Below, piece by piece: positions 46,977-57,474 of a stretch of DNA of 64,000 nucleotides (positions are counted from its first letter, which is position 1; the number at the start of each line of letters is the position of its first letter). The translations under genes were made by a program, and so were the position numbers. The stretch comes from Deinococcus radiopugnans ATCC 19172 (GTDB lineage: Bacteria; Deinococcota; Deinococci; Deinococcales; Deinococcaceae), in the NCBI RefSeq assembly GCF_006335125.1, contig NZ_VDMO01000019.1, positions 1-64,000 of the forward strand, in the 5' to 3' direction. The notes under the pieces are model-generated. The model did no database searches. It worked only from the letters and a program-made list of their open reading frames with translations, and had not been told where the DNA came from.

Positions 46977-48164
46977 GACCCTGTTTACCGGCATCGCTCA
47001 GCTCGTCACCCCGCCGCCCGGCCCCCAGCGCGGCGCGGCCATGCGCGAGTTGATGGTCATCCAGAACGCCGCCCTGCTCGTGCGCGACGGCCTGATCGCC
47101 TGGGTTGGGTCTGAAAACGAGGCTCCCACTGCCTCCGCAAAACATGGTCTGGGCGGCGTTGCCGTTGTCCCCGGTCTGATTGATCCACACACCCACGCGG
47201 TCTGGGCCGGGGATCGCCTGGGCGATTTCGAGGCGCGGGTGGCCGGCGTGCCCTACGAGACCATCCTGGCGACGGGCGGCGGCATCCGCTCCAGCATCGC
47301 GGCGACGGCGGCGGCCACGGTGGAAGAACTGGTGGCCCTGGCCCGCCCCCGCCTGGAGGCCCTGCACCGCTCGGGCGCGACGACGGTGGAGGTCAAGAGC
47401 GGCTATGGCCTGGACTTCGCGGCAGAACTGCGGATGCTGCGGGCCGTCCGGGAGCTGGGCCGCGAGTTCGCGGTCATCCCCACGCTGCTGATTCACGTGC
47501 CGCCCACCGAGGGCCGGGAGGCCTACGTGCGCGGCGTGTGCGAAACGCTGATTCCCGAAGCCGCCGCCGAAGGGCTCGCCACCGCCGTGGACGTGTTCTG
47601 CGAGGCCGAGTCGTTCTCGGTGGAGGAAACCCGGAAAATCTTTGAGGCGGCCCAGGCCCACGGCCTGAAGCTCAAACTCCACGCCGATCAGTTTCACGCC
47701 ATCGGCGGCACCGAACTGGCCTGCCGGATGGGGGCGCTGAGCGTGGACCATCTGGAGGCCAGTGGCGGCGCGCAAATCGCGGCGCTGGCGGCCTCCAAGA
47801 CGGTGGCGACGATCCTGCCCGGCGTGACGCTGCATCTGGGCCTGCCCGCTGCGCCGGGCCGCGCGCTGATCGACGCGGGCGCGGCATTGGCGCTGGGCAC
47901 CGATCTGAATCCCGGCAGCTCGCCGCTGTTCAGCGCGCAACTGGCCCTGGCCCTGGCGGTGCGCCTAAATGGCCTGACCCCCGCCGAGGCCCTGACCGCC
48001 GCCACCGTCAACGCCGCCGCCGCGCTGGGCCTGACGGATCGCGGCTCCCTGAGTGTCGGTCAGCGTGCCGACTTCCTGACGCTGAACGGCCCCGACTGGC
48101 GCGACTTGCCATATACCCTGGGTGCGAACCCGCTGCGGGATGTGTTTGTGGGAGGAGTGAAACG

Positions 48165-48168
<4 letters not shown>
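46969..48168 (+). CDS. hutI: imidazolonepropionase
   Basis: A 399-aa amidohydrolase-fold enzyme that opens the imidazolone ring (third step). [11 protein letters not shown] is the HxH metal site, [20 protein letters not shown] is diagnostic, [21 protein letters not shown] and [11 protein letters not shown] complete the metal and substrate sites. Overlaps hutG (8 bp) and hutH (4 bp). Confidence 0.97.
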
Positions 48169-49664
<1,496 letters not shown>

Positions 49665-49671
49665 CCCGCTC

Positions 49672-49709
49672 CAAAACGAGGGGGGCCTCGCGCGCCGCGA
49701 AGCCCCCCG
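49672..49709. terminator. bidirectional terminator hutH / DAHP synthase
   Basis: GGGGGGCCTCGCG pairs with CGCGAAGCCCCCC. On the minus strand the hairpin is followed by TCGTTTTG; on the plus strand by GCTCTTG. It separates the convergent hut operon and DAHP synthase gene. Confidence 0.7.
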
Positions 49710-49727
49710 CTCTTGCCAGAGTCCGTA

Positions 49728-50819
49728 TCAGACGCCCGCAGGCACCTTCATCATCGGCTTCAGCGCTTCGTCGAACTTGTCGTACCCGGCGAAGTCCAGC
49801 TGCTGCTCGTTGTCGCTCAACGCGGTGGCAGGGCTGGGGTGAACCTCGATGTGGATGCCGTCCGCACCCACCGCCAGCGCCGCCTTCGCCAGCGGAATCA
49901 GCAGGTCGCGGCGGCCGGCGGCGTGGGTCACGTCCACGATCACCGGCAGGTGGGTTTCCTGCTTCGCCAGCGCCACCGCCGAGAGATCCAGCGTGTTGCG
50001 CGTCCACTTCTCGAAGGTGCGGATGCCGCGCTCGCACAGGATGACCTCGTTGTTGCCCTCCGAGAGGATGTATTCGGCGGCGTACAGCCATTCTTCGATG
50101 GTGGCCGACAGGCCGCGCTTGAGCAGCACCGGGCGGCGGGCGCGGCCCACCTCGCGCAGCAGGGCGAAGTTGTGCATGTTGCGTGCGCCCACCTGCAGGA
50201 TGTCGGCGTACTCGGCCACTACTTCCACGTCACGGGTGTCCATCACTTCGGTCACGAACAGCATCTTGTTGGCGCGGGCCACCCGGCCCCCCAGAATCAG
50301 GCCGTCCACGCCCATGCCCTGAAAGCCGTAGGGGCTGGTGCGCGGCTTGTACGCACCGCCGCGCAGGATCTTCACACCTTTGCCCGCCAGGTATTCGGCG
50401 GTCTGCTCCATCTGCTCTTCACTCTCGATGCTGCACGGCCCGGCGATGATGATGGGCGGCGCGTCGCCGCCGATCCGCACGCCGTCGATGTCCAGCACGG
50501 TGTCCTCTTTCTTGACCTTGCGCGAGACCAGCAGCTGCTTCTTGTCGTTGCTTTCCTCCAGCGCGAGGCTGGCCTTGAAGATTTCCTTGAAGATGCTCTT
50601 GACGGTGGCGTTCGTGAAGGGGCCGGGGTTCAGCGCCTCCAGCTCGCGCAGCTGCTGTTCCTCGCGGGCCGGGTCGTAGTGGTTGGGGCGGCCTTCCTGG
50701 GTCTTTGCGTGGCCGATCTGGGCCACCACGGCGGCGCGTTGCGACAGCAGCTTCAGCAGGTCACGGTTGATCTGATCGATCTCGGAGCGGAGATCCTCGA
50801 TGGTGCGGGGTTGTGTCAT
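49728..50819 (-). CDS. chorismate mutase-DAHP synthase, bifunctional
   Basis: A 363-aa protein. Residues 1-90 look like an AroQ-type chorismate mutase helix bundle (IEDLRSEIDQINRDLLKLLSQRA). The rest is a type I-beta DAHP synthase (IIAGPCSIES, GGAYKPRTSPYGFQG, VLLKRGLSATIEEWLYAAEY, VDVTHAAGRRD). It makes the first shikimate precursor; the mutase part likely gives feedback control by chorismate or prephenate, as in Bacillus and Listeria. ATG 50819, 7 nt after TAGACT. Confidence 0.95.
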   Translation of the reverse strand: MTQPRTIEDLRSEIDQINRDLLKLLSQRAAVVAQIGHAKTQEGRPNHYDPAREEQQLRELEALNPGPFTNATVKSIFKEIFKASLALEESNDKKQLLVSRKVKKEDTVLDIDGVRIGGDAPPIIIAGPCSIESEEQMEQTAEYLAGKGVKILRGGAYKPRTSPYGFQGMGVDGLILGGRVARANKMLFVTEVMDTRDVEVVAEYADILQVGARNMHNFALLREVGRARRPVLLKRGLSATIEEWLYAAEYILSEGNNEVILCERGIRTFEKWTRNTLDLSAVALAKQETHLPVIVDVTHAAGRRDLLIPLAKAALAVGADGIHIEVHPSPATALSDNEQQLDFAGYDKFDEALKPMMKVPAGV

Positions 50820-50826
50820 ACCCCGC

Positions 50827-50832
50827 AGTCTA
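50827..50832 (-). promoter_or_regulatory. leaderless -10 box, DAHP synthase
   Basis: TAGACT, 7 nt before the ATG at 50819; it decides that start. Confidence 0.6.
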
Positions 50833-50864
50833 GGAAAAACGTGCATGGCCTGGCCTTCACGCGG

Positions 50865-51302
50865 CTAGTCAATTGAAAGGAGTTGTCCAACTTTGCCGCC
50901 GTCCTCGTCGGGGGTGTTGACCATGTGCGCGGCCACCCGTGCAAGGGCGGCGTGCAGTTCCCGCGCCTCGGCCTGCCCGATCTGGGGCGTGTCCTGCAGG
51001 GCGCGGGCCATGCACGCCAGCCACGCCCGTCCGCGCGTGGGCGTGATCGCGTGCGGCAGGTGCCGGGCGCGCAACCGGGGTGGCCCATACGTCTGGTGGT
51101 ACAGAGGCGGCCCGCCCAGAAAGCCGGTCAGGAAGGCCAGCTGTTTCTCGGCAGTCTCGGTCAGGTCAGCCGGAAAAATCGGGGCGAGGTCCGGGTCCTG
51201 GGCCACCAACGCGTAGAAACGGGTCACCAGGGCGGCCAGCGCCTGCGGGCCAATGCGCTCGTACAGCGAGCCGCCTGCGGAAAGTGGCATGGGCGCAGTC
51301 AT
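50865..51302 (-). CDS. truncated haemoglobin
   Basis: A 145-aa 2/2 globin of the group II (GlbO) type. LYERIGPQALAALVTRFYALV is the B/E-helix region, FLTGFLGGPPLYHQTYG the CD-E part, and PRLRARHLPHAITP holds the proximal His. It binds O2, NO or CO. Start ATG 51302, 7 nt after TAGCCT; the upstream open frame is not used. Confidence 0.9.
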   Translation of the reverse strand: MTAPMPLSAGGSLYERIGPQALAALVTRFYALVAQDPDLAPIFPADLTETAEKQLAFLTGFLGGPPLYHQTYGPPRLRARHLPHAITPTRGRAWLACMARALQDTPQIGQAEARELHAALARVAAHMVNTPDEDGGKVGQLLSID

Positions 51303-51309
51303 GGGGGGC

Positions 51310-51315
51310 AGGCTA
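51310..51315 (-). promoter_or_regulatory. leaderless -10 box, truncated haemoglobin
   Basis: TAGCCT, 7 nt before the ATG at 51302; it decides that start. Confidence 0.6.
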
Positions 51316-51375
51316 GCAGAACAGAAAAAGGGAGGGGGACCCGCGTCCACCTCCCCGGAAAAGTTTCAAAGAACG

Positions 51376-52149
51376 CTACACGTCGCGGCGGTCGAAGGCG
51401 TAGATCGCCATCAGGCCGAAACCCAGCGTGTAGATCAGCAGCAGGATCAGCGGCTGCCCGATGTCGCCCTGCTGCACATATAGCCCGAAGTGCGAGGTCA
51501 GCAGGATGCGCTGCAGGGCGTCGGGCAGCACCACCAGAAGGCGCATCACGATCAGCGTGGCAAAGGTGGCCAGCGCCGAGGCCGCCGTGTTCAGAAACAG
51601 CACGCCGAACAGCAGCGACAGCGCCGCCACCGGCATCAGCACGACGGCGGCCAGAAACGCGCCGCGCAGCACCTGCCCGAAGGCCTCCCCGCCTGAGAGC
51701 TGGCCCACGCCCACGAACAGGCCCGGTCCCAGCCCCGTGCCGCCGGTGAAGCTGCCGAAGCCCAGCGGAATGCCCGCCAGCAGCGATCCGGCCACCGTGG
51801 TGATGATCAGCAGGAAGGGGAAGACCAGCGCGGCGATCAGCTTGCTGGCAATGACCCGGGTGCGGTCCACCGGGCGCAGCAGCAGCGGGGCCAGCGTGCC
51901 CTGGGCGGTCTCCGAACCGATGGTCTCGGCCACCGTCACGGCAATGAACAGCGGCAGCAGGTACTGGATGGTCACGCCGATGCTGACGGCGGGCAGTTGC
52001 CACCCGCTGATCAGATTGACCTGAATCAGGGCGCTCAGGCGCGGGGCGAACGCCCAGACCAGCGGCAGCAGAAAGGTGACGATCAGGGCCAGCTTGGCGC
52101 TGCGCGAGCCCAGCAGCTTGCGGAATTCCAGCAGCAGCAGCGTCAGCAT
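51376..52149 (-). CDS. ABC-2-type permease
   Basis: A 257-aa membrane protein with about six hydrophobic segments ([38 protein letters not shown], and others). [19 protein letters not shown] and [19 protein letters not shown] are typical of ABC-2 efflux permeases. It pairs with the ATPase gene 55 nt upstream. Start ATG 52149; a longer frame would overlap the ATPase. Substrate unknown. Confidence 0.85.
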   Translation of the reverse strand: MLTLLLLEFRKLLGSRSAKLALIVTFLLPLVWAFAPRLSALIQVNLISGWQLPAVSIGVTIQYLLPLFIAVTVAETIGSETAQGTLAPLLLRPVDRTRVIASKLIAALVFPFLLIITTVAGSLLAGIPLGFGSFTGGTGLGPGLFVGVGQLSGGEAFGQVLRGAFLAAVVLMPVAALSLLFGVLFLNTAASALATFATLIVMRLLVVLPDALQRILLTSHFGLYVQQGDIGQPLILLLIYTLGFGLMAIYAFDRRDV

Positions 52150-52204
52150 GGGCGGCACCGGGTGGTGGGGACGACGGAAGGGGGAGGGGCACTCTCGCTG
52201 TTCA

Positions 52205-53143
52205 TCAGGCTTGCTCCACGCGCTCGCGGTAGTACTCGTACAGGTCGAAGTGATCTGGGCTGGCCTCAAAGACCCGGATGCCTTCCTCGCTCAGGCGGGC
52301 CAGGGCGTCGGGCACGCGGGCCTCGCCGCCCAGATGCGCGATGGCAAAGGGCGTGCGGGTGCCCACCTTGCGGACAAAGGGCAGCCGCTCCAGCACCGCC
52401 GCCGCCCCCACCGGGTCGTCCACCCGGAAGCGGTAGGCCGCCTGCCGGGCGCGCAGGTCCACAGTGTCCACCAGCCGCCCCCCGGTCAGGATGCCCACCG
52501 TGTGGGCGTAGGTGGCGATCTCGCGCAGGTGGTGGGTGCTCAGGACCACCGCGCAGCCGTCCGTCGCCAGACCGGTCACGATGCGGTGGATCAGCCCGAT
52601 GCCCAGGGGATCCAGGCCGCTGGTCGGTTCGTCCAGAATCAGGACTTTCGGCTCGGCCAGGATGGCGCTGGCGACGCCCAACCGCTGCCGCTGGCCCAGC
52701 GAGTACTCCTGCACCTTGCGGTCGGCCATGCGGGTCAGTTCCAGCAGCGCCAGGACCTCGCGCAGCCGGTCGCGGCCCACCCGCCGCCCGCCGGGGGCCA
52801 TCGCGGCCAGGTTGGCGTGAATCTGCAGGTTCTGGGTGCCGGTGAACTGCGGGTAGAACTTGGCCGGGGCCTCCACCACCGCCCCCAGATACGCGCGGGC
52901 GCGGGCGCCGTCGGTGTGCACGTCGCGGCCCATCAGCCGCACCTCGCCGTCCGTGGGAAAGGCCAGCCCGGTCATGCAGCGGATCAAGGTGGTCTTGCCG
53001 GTGCCGTTGGGGCCGGTCAGGGCGTACACCTCGCCGGGACGGACGTTCAGGAACACCTCTTCCAGAACGCTGTGGTTGCCGTATTTCTTGTTTAGCCCAC
53101 GCACCTCGATGGCGGGAATGGCGGGCGCGCCTTGCTTCGTCAC
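52205..53143 (-). CDS. ABC exporter ATPase
   Basis: A 312-aa ABC ATPase: Walker [10 protein letters not shown], signature [10 protein letters not shown], Walker [15 protein letters not shown]-loop STHH. Its C-terminal region is a long extension as in ABC-2 ATPases for antibiotic or lipid export. GTG start 6 nt after TAATCT. With the permease it forms an efflux pump of unknown substrate. Confidence 0.95.
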   Translation of the reverse strand: MTKQGAPAIPAIEVRGLNKKYGNHSVLEEVFLNVRPGEVYALTGPNGTGKTTLIRCMTGLAFPTDGEVRLMGRDVHTDGARARAYLGAVVEAPAKFYPQFTGTQNLQIHANLAAMAPGGRRVGRDRLREVLALLELTRMADRKVQEYSLGQRQRLGVASAILAEPKVLILDEPTSGLDPLGIGLIHRIVTGLATDGCAVVLSTHHLREIATYAHTVGILTGGRLVDTVDLRARQAAYRFRVDDPVGAAAVLERLPFVRKVGTRTPFAIAHLGGEARVPDALARLSEEGIRVFEASPDHFDLYEYYRERVEQA

Positions 53144-53149
53144 CCCGGC

Positions 53150-53155
53150 AGATTA
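53150..53155 (-). promoter_or_regulatory. leaderless -10 box, ABC exporter operon
   Basis: TAATCT, 6 nt before the GTG at 53143. Confidence 0.6.
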
Positions 53156-53203
53156 ACGGGAGATGAATCAACAAGTTCTTACAGGATTCTGTCGGCCAGC
53201 AGA

Positions 53204-53236
53204 AGGGGCAGCCGGCACCCATCGCCCGCTGCCCCT
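53204..53236 (-). terminator. hairpin after SOD-propeller gene
   Basis: AGGGGCAGC/GCTGCCCCT 9-bp stem just beyond the stop at 53250. On the minus strand only TTCT follows, so it is a weak terminator candidate. Confidence 0.4.
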
Positions 53237-53249
53237 GCCTGCCTCGCAC

Positions 53250-54674
53250 TCAGAACGCTTTGAAGCGCGTCAGCTTGAACGGCGTTTCGGGAATGCCGCC
53301 CTGCAATTTATCCAGTTGCCCCTGCGTGACCACCACGTCGCCGCCCACCTTGACCAGTGTGGTGGGGAAGCGCAGGCCGTTCAGTGGCTCCTCCATGACC
53401 AGCGTGCCGCTGCCGTAGTCGGCGCCCAGGCTGACCTTGCTCACCAACCCATCCGCGTTGCGGGCCACGTATAGCGTCTGGCCGTCCAGCAGCAGACCGT
53501 CGCCGTTCTTCAGGCCGCCCATCACTTTTTTGATGACCTTCGTGCCCGTGTCGATGCGCCACAGCTCGCCCGTATTCAGTTGAATACTCAGCAGGTACTT
53601 GCCGTCCGGCGAGGCCACGATGCCGTTCAGGTTGATGCCGGGGCCGTACTTGATGGGCGTTCCAGCGAGGTTCAGCCACGGCTCCACCTGCATGTCGCGC
53701 ACGCGCCAGATCACCGGGCGGGTGGAATCGGTCACGTAGACGCTACCGTCCGGCGTGGGAATCAGATCGTTCAGGTACGGGTTGGGGCTGGGCGGCGTCA
53801 TCAGCGTGGCGACAGGAGCGCCGTCCTTCGAGAGGATGTTGATGGCCCCCGTCGCGCCCCCGGCCACCCACACGCGGCCCTGCGCGTCCACCTTGAGGCC
53901 TAGCGCGGTACTGCGGCCCTTTGCGCCGCCCTCCGAGAACAGGCTGGTGGCCCCGGTCTGGGCGTTGATGGCGTAAATGCTGCCGGTGGCGGCGCTGCCG
54001 GTGTAGATCACGCCCCTGGCCGCGTCGTAGGCCACGCCCTCGGGGAAGGCCTGTGGGCTGGGCAGCGGGTAATCGCGCACGCTGAAGTTGTCGCGCTTGA
54101 TCACGCCACAGCGTTCGCGCGCGCCACTCTTGCCGCTGGGATCGCTCTTGTAGTCGTCCATGTTCGCGTGGATCACGATGGAGCGGTTCAGGACGCCGTT
54201 CGCGCCGGTCAGGCTGCTTTTGGCGGTGGTGAAGGTGACCTTGCCGGTGCCGTCCGCGCCCACTTCCAGCATGGGCAAGTCGCCGCCGTGGCCGTATTTG
54301 TTGCCTGCCGTGGGGCTGTCGTGGTTCTTGCTCATGCCGGGATCGAAGTGACCGCCCGCGCCGCCGAAGGGCACCACCTTGTTTTCGGCGGCGTCCACGC
54401 CGGGGGTGCAGCGCCCGAACTCGTGCAGGTGCAGGCCGTGCATGCCGGGGGTCAGGCCACTCACCTGCACCGTCACGCGCATGCCCATTCCAGCCTGCTC
54501 AAATTGCGCCTCGCCGCGCACTTCCCCGGCGGCGTCGCGCAGGGCCGCCGTCGCCCGCAGGTTGGCGGGCATCATGCCGGTCATCGGCTCTGCGCCCCCG
54601 GCCAGCACCAGCCCGCTCAGCAGCAGCGCCGCGCCGCCCAGGCCGAAGGCTACCGTTTTCTTAAATTGCCGCAT
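53250..54674 (-). CDS. Cu/Zn superoxide dismutase fused to beta-propeller
   Basis: A 474-aa exported protein. A signal peptide (VAFGLGGAALLLSGLVLAGG) is followed by a Cu/Zn SOD domain (about 35-193): copper His 82, 84 (GLHLHEFG) and 169; zinc His 109, 118, 129 and Asp 132; disulphide Cys 89 and 189. All ligands are present. Residues about 200-474 are an SMP-30/gluconolactonase-like six-bladed propeller (FPEGVAYD, YLNDLIPTPDGSVYVTD, NLNGIVASPDGKYLLSI, keeping Glu and Asn near metal positions). Its ATG overlaps the dehydrogenase stop (TGATG), so the two are co-translated. The fusion could detoxify superoxide while hydrolysing lactones; that joint role is inferred. Confidence 0.88.
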   Translation of the reverse strand: MRQFKKTVAFGLGGAALLLSGLVLAGGAEPMTGMMPANLRATAALRDAAGEVRGEAQFEQAGMGMRVTVQVSGLTPGMHGLHLHEFGRCTPGVDAAENKVVPFGGAGGHFDPGMSKNHDSPTAGNKYGHGGDLPMLEVGADGTGKVTFTTAKSSLTGANGVLNRSIVIHANMDDYKSDPSGKSGARERCGVIKRDNFSVRDYPLPSPQAFPEGVAYDAARGVIYTGSAATGSIYAINAQTGATSLFSEGGAKGRSTALGLKVDAQGRVWVAGGATGAINILSKDGAPVATLMTPPSPNPYLNDLIPTPDGSVYVTDSTRPVIWRVRDMQVEPWLNLAGTPIKYGPGINLNGIVASPDGKYLLSIQLNTGELWRIDTGTKVIKKVMGGLKNGDGLLLDGQTLYVARNADGLVSKVSLGADYGSGTLVMEEPLNGLRFPTTLVKVGGDVVVTQGQLDKLQGGIPETPFKLTRFKAF

Positions 54675-55909
54675 CACTGGCCTCCGGTGTAAAGCACGCG
54701 GTACAGCACGCCGCTCTGATCGTCGGTGAACAGCAGGCTGCCGTCGGTGTATTGCGCGACGCCCGCCACCCGTCCGAACTGCTTCCACACGTCGCCGTCC
54801 TGGTATACGAAGCCGCTCACGAACGGCGTCACCCCCGTCGGCTGGTTGTTCGCGTCGAAGGCCACGTGCCCGATGTAGTAGCCGCTGGGTTCGGAGCGGT
54901 TCCACGAGCCCCGGAAGGCCACGAAGGCGCTGTTTTTATATTCGGCGGGAAACTGGGAAGCGGTGTAGAAGGTCATGTCGATGGCCGCCGCGTGCGCGGT
55001 GTTGTTCAGCACGCTGCCCACCGTCCCGGCGCAGTACTCGGCCTTGGTGATCTGCCCCGGAATGCCCGACACGTTCACGTAGGGGTCAGGCTGCTTGTCG
55101 CCGTAGCAGAAGGGCCAGCCGTAGTTCTTGCCGCGTTCCAGCACGTTCATTTCCTCGGGAGGGATGTTGTCGCCGTGCCAGTCGCTGCCCTGATCCCAGC
55201 CGTAGAGAACCCCGGTCACCGGATGCCAGCCGAAGCCGATGGTGTGGCGCAGCCCGCGCGAGTAGACCTCGCGGCTCTTGCCGTCCGGGCTGATTCGCAG
55301 CAGGGTGGCGTCCTCGGGGTTGGGCGTGGGCGCGTCGTTGTTGGGGCTGCCGAAAGCGGCGTACAGGTACCCGTCCGGCCCCCAGTGCATGCCGCGTGCG
55401 CCGTGCTGACCGGCGTCGGGGAAGCCGGTGGCGAACACGCGCGGCACGCTCATGGTGCCGTCTTTCGCCATGTCCATCACCCAGATGTTCTTCTCGCCTG
55501 CGACGTACATCTTGCCGTCTTTCACGGCCATCGCGTGCGCTGTGCCCAGGTTCTGGGCCACCCGCTTGCGCTCCAAGGCCTCGATCTGGCCGTCGCCGTT
55601 GACGTCCTTGAGGTACCACAGGTCACTCTGCTTCATGCGGGTCAGGTAGATGCCGCCATCACTCATCACCAGCAGGCTGCGGGCGTTGCCCAGGCCCGTC
55701 GCCATCACCTTCAGCTCAAAACCCGCCGGGACTTTCAGGCGGCTCAGCTTGTCCGCCGTGAATTCCAGCGGCGTCGGCTCGTTGCGGGTGGCGGTCACGG
55801 TGGCGGGTGGCTCGCCTGGGGGAATGGGGCGCGGCGCGGGCACGCCCTGTGCGCCGGCAGCGGACACGGTCAGGGCCGCCGTCAGGGCGGTCAGAAAAAG
55901 TCGTCTCAT
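54674..55909 (-). CDS. secreted PQQ-type sugar (sorbosone/glucose) dehydrogenase
   Basis: A 411-aa exported protein: signal peptide (LFLTALTAALTVSAAGAQ), then the soluble glucose/sorbosone dehydrogenase beta-propeller (PRVFATGFPDAGQHGARGMHWGPDGYLYAAFGS, LRHTIGFGWHPVTGVLYGWDQGSDWHGDN, NYGWPFCYGD). Such enzymes oxidise aldoses to lactones with PQQ. The start has GGAGGA before ATG 55909. The product, a lactone, would be a substrate for the lactonase-like propeller fused to SOD downstream. Confidence 0.9.
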   Translation of the reverse strand: MRRLFLTALTAALTVSAAGAQGVPAPRPIPPGEPPATVTATRNEPTPLEFTADKLSRLKVPAGFELKVMATGLGNARSLLVMSDGGIYLTRMKQSDLWYLKDVNGDGQIEALERKRVAQNLGTAHAMAVKDGKMYVAGEKNIWVMDMAKDGTMSVPRVFATGFPDAGQHGARGMHWGPDGYLYAAFGSPNNDAPTPNPEDATLLRISPDGKSREVYSRGLRHTIGFGWHPVTGVLYGWDQGSDWHGDNIPPEEMNVLERGKNYGWPFCYGDKQPDPYVNVSGIPGQITKAEYCAGTVGSVLNNTAHAAAIDMTFYTASQFPAEYKNSAFVAFRGSWNRSEPSGYYIGHVAFDANNQPTGVTPFVSGFVYQDGDVWKQFGRVAGVAQYTDGSLLFTDDQSGVLYRVLYTGGQ

Positions 55910-55970
55910 TTGTGGTTCCTCCGCCCGATATGGTGCCGAAGCGCAGGCCGTTGAAGTGGGAGGGGCTTAC

Positions 55971-56000
55971 CATATGGGACAACGTTCAACGTTGATTCAA
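55971..56000 (-). promoter_or_regulatory. promoter with palindrome in spacer
   Basis: Minus strand: -35 TTGAAT (55995-56000), 18-nt spacer, -10 CATATG (55971-55976), upstream of the dehydrogenase-SOD operon. The spacer holds the 15-bp palindrome CAACGTTGAACGTTG (55980-55994), perfect around its central base. A palindrome between -35 and -10 is where MerR-type activators or spacer-binding repressors act. Confidence 0.55.
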
Positions 56001-56040
56001 GGCCAGCTTCAGGCCGGGTGGAGGTTGTGCCGCTTGACGC

Positions 56041-56880
56041 TTACGGTTTTTCCACGAACAGCGGCAGGCCCGACCCCGCCACAGCGCCCACGTCCACGGC
56101 CCGGCGGTGTAATTCCTGCACGGCCCGCGTGCCTTCCTCGCCCACGTCCAGGCTGAAGGCGTTCACGTACAGGTCAATGTGCGCCTGCATGACCTCGTCG
56201 GCCATCTCCAGCGCGTGCTGCCGGATGTAGGCGCGCGAGGCTTCGGGGTGGGCGTAGGCGTACTCCAGGCTTGAGCGAACCGAAACGTTGAGCGCCCACT
56301 GCATGTCGGGGGCCAGATCGCGGCGCACCAGAATCGCGCCCAGCGGCAGGGGCAGGCCGGTCTCGCCCTCCCACCACGCGCCCAGATCCAGATGCTTGCT
56401 CAGGCCGTGCTGCGGGTAGGTGAAGCGCGACTCGTGGATGATCAGGCCCGCGTCTACCTCTCCGCGCTCCACGGCGGGCATCACCTCATCGTAGCGCATC
56501 CGCATCACCTTCACTTCGGGGTAGACCAGACGCAGCAGCAGCTCGGCGGTGGTCAGCGCGCCGGGCGAGGCCACCGTCTTGCCGTTCAGATTCCCGATCT
56601 CGCCGCGCGTCACGATCAGCGGCCCCACGCCGCGCCCCAGTGCCCCACCCGCGCGCAGGGCCACGTAGCGGTCCATGACGCCGAAGTACGCGCGGTAACT
56701 GATCTTGGTTATGGGCAGGCGGCCCAGCGTGGCCCAGTCGTTGAGGGTCTGCACGTCCTCCAGCACCTCCTGCACCGGCAGCGGCGCGGGCACCAGCCCG
56801 GCGTGCAGCGCGTGGAAGATAAAGGTGTCGTTGGGGCAGAAGGAATAGCCCAGGTGCAGGGTGTCGGGGAGAGTGCTCAT
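56041..56880 (-). CDS. mqnD: 1,4-dihydroxy-6-naphthoate synthase
   Basis: A 279-aa enzyme of the futalosine route to menaquinone; it cleaves the cyclic dehypoxanthinyl futalosine product. LGYSFCPNDTFIFHAL, TKISYRAYF, VASPGALTTAELLLR and AGLIIHESRFTYP are typical of MqnD. This indicates menaquinone made by the alternative pathway rather than the men pathway. Start ATG 56880, 8 nt after TACCCT. Confidence 0.93.
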   Translation of the reverse strand: MSTLPDTLHLGYSFCPNDTFIFHALHAGLVPAPLPVQEVLEDVQTLNDWATLGRLPITKISYRAYFGVMDRYVALRAGGALGRGVGPLIVTRGEIGNLNGKTVASPGALTTAELLLRLVYPEVKVMRMRYDEVMPAVERGEVDAGLIIHESRFTYPQHGLSKHLDLGAWWEGETGLPLPLGAILVRRDLAPDMQWALNVSVRSSLEYAYAHPEASRAYIRQHALEMADEVMQAHIDLYVNAFSLDVGEEGTRAVQELHRRAVDVGAVAGSGLPLFVEKP

Positions 56881-56888
56881 CGCCCTTC

Positions 56889-56894
56889 AGGGTA
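56889..56894 (-). promoter_or_regulatory. leaderless -10 box, mqnD
   Basis: TACCCT, 8 nt before the ATG at 56880. Confidence 0.5.
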
Positions 56895-56952
56895 CGCCTC
56901 ACCCCACCTGCGGATCAGCGTTCCGTCACACGGGCGCCGCATGCTGGGCGCT

Positions 56953-57474
56953 ATGAAACGGCTTGCCCTGTTGACGGCCCTGGCCTGCATCGCCTGTGCG
57001 GAAGCGGGGGGTGCGGACGGCGGCATTCTCGTCGGCCCCGGCGCCCAGGCCTGCGCCCCGGGGTACATGCCGCCTGATTTTGACCGTCTGGACAGCGAGT
57101 TGCAGACGGCCCGCCTGCGCTGGAAGCTGGCGAACCTCCAGCATTATCGCTACGACTTTGCCCGTATTGCCGCGCCCCTGCGCTTCCCCGACGTGACGGT
57201 CAGCGTGAAGGGCGGCAAACTTCAGGGCGTGACCTTCAAGAATCCGGCGGAGGCCAATGCCCCAGCGCCCCTGAACACTGGCCCGATGGAGGCGCTGTTT
57301 CTGGAGGTCACCCGCGCCCTCGCGTACCAGAAGGCCCAGCCCTGCGCCGATCTGCGCGTCACCTATGACGCGAAAGACGGCCACCCCACCACCTTTTACA
57401 GCGGCTCGGGGTTCAGCCCGTTTGCCGATGGCAACGCCGAATGGCGCGTCACCAACTTCAGCGCACGTCCCTGA
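56953..57474 (+). CDS. small secreted DUF6174-like protein
   Basis: A 173-aa exported protein with a signal peptide (LALLTALACIACAEAGG). The core pattern LQTARLRWKLANLQHYRYDFAR, VTVSVKGGKLQGVTF and LRVTYDAKDGHPTTFYSG resembles the DUF6174 family of small extracellular proteins. Three or four Cys may form disulphides. Start ATG 56953 (an upstream ATG at 56941 is possible). Its end overlaps the convergent ribF gene by 17 bp. Confidence 0.65.
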   Translation: MKRLALLTALACIACAEAGGADGGILVGPGAQACAPGYMPPDFDRLDSELQTARLRWKLANLQHYRYDFARIAAPLRFPDVTVSVKGGKLQGVTFKNPAEANAPAPLNTGPMEALFLEVTRALAYQKAQPCADLRVTYDAKDGHPTTFYSGSGFSPFADGNAEWRVTNFSARP

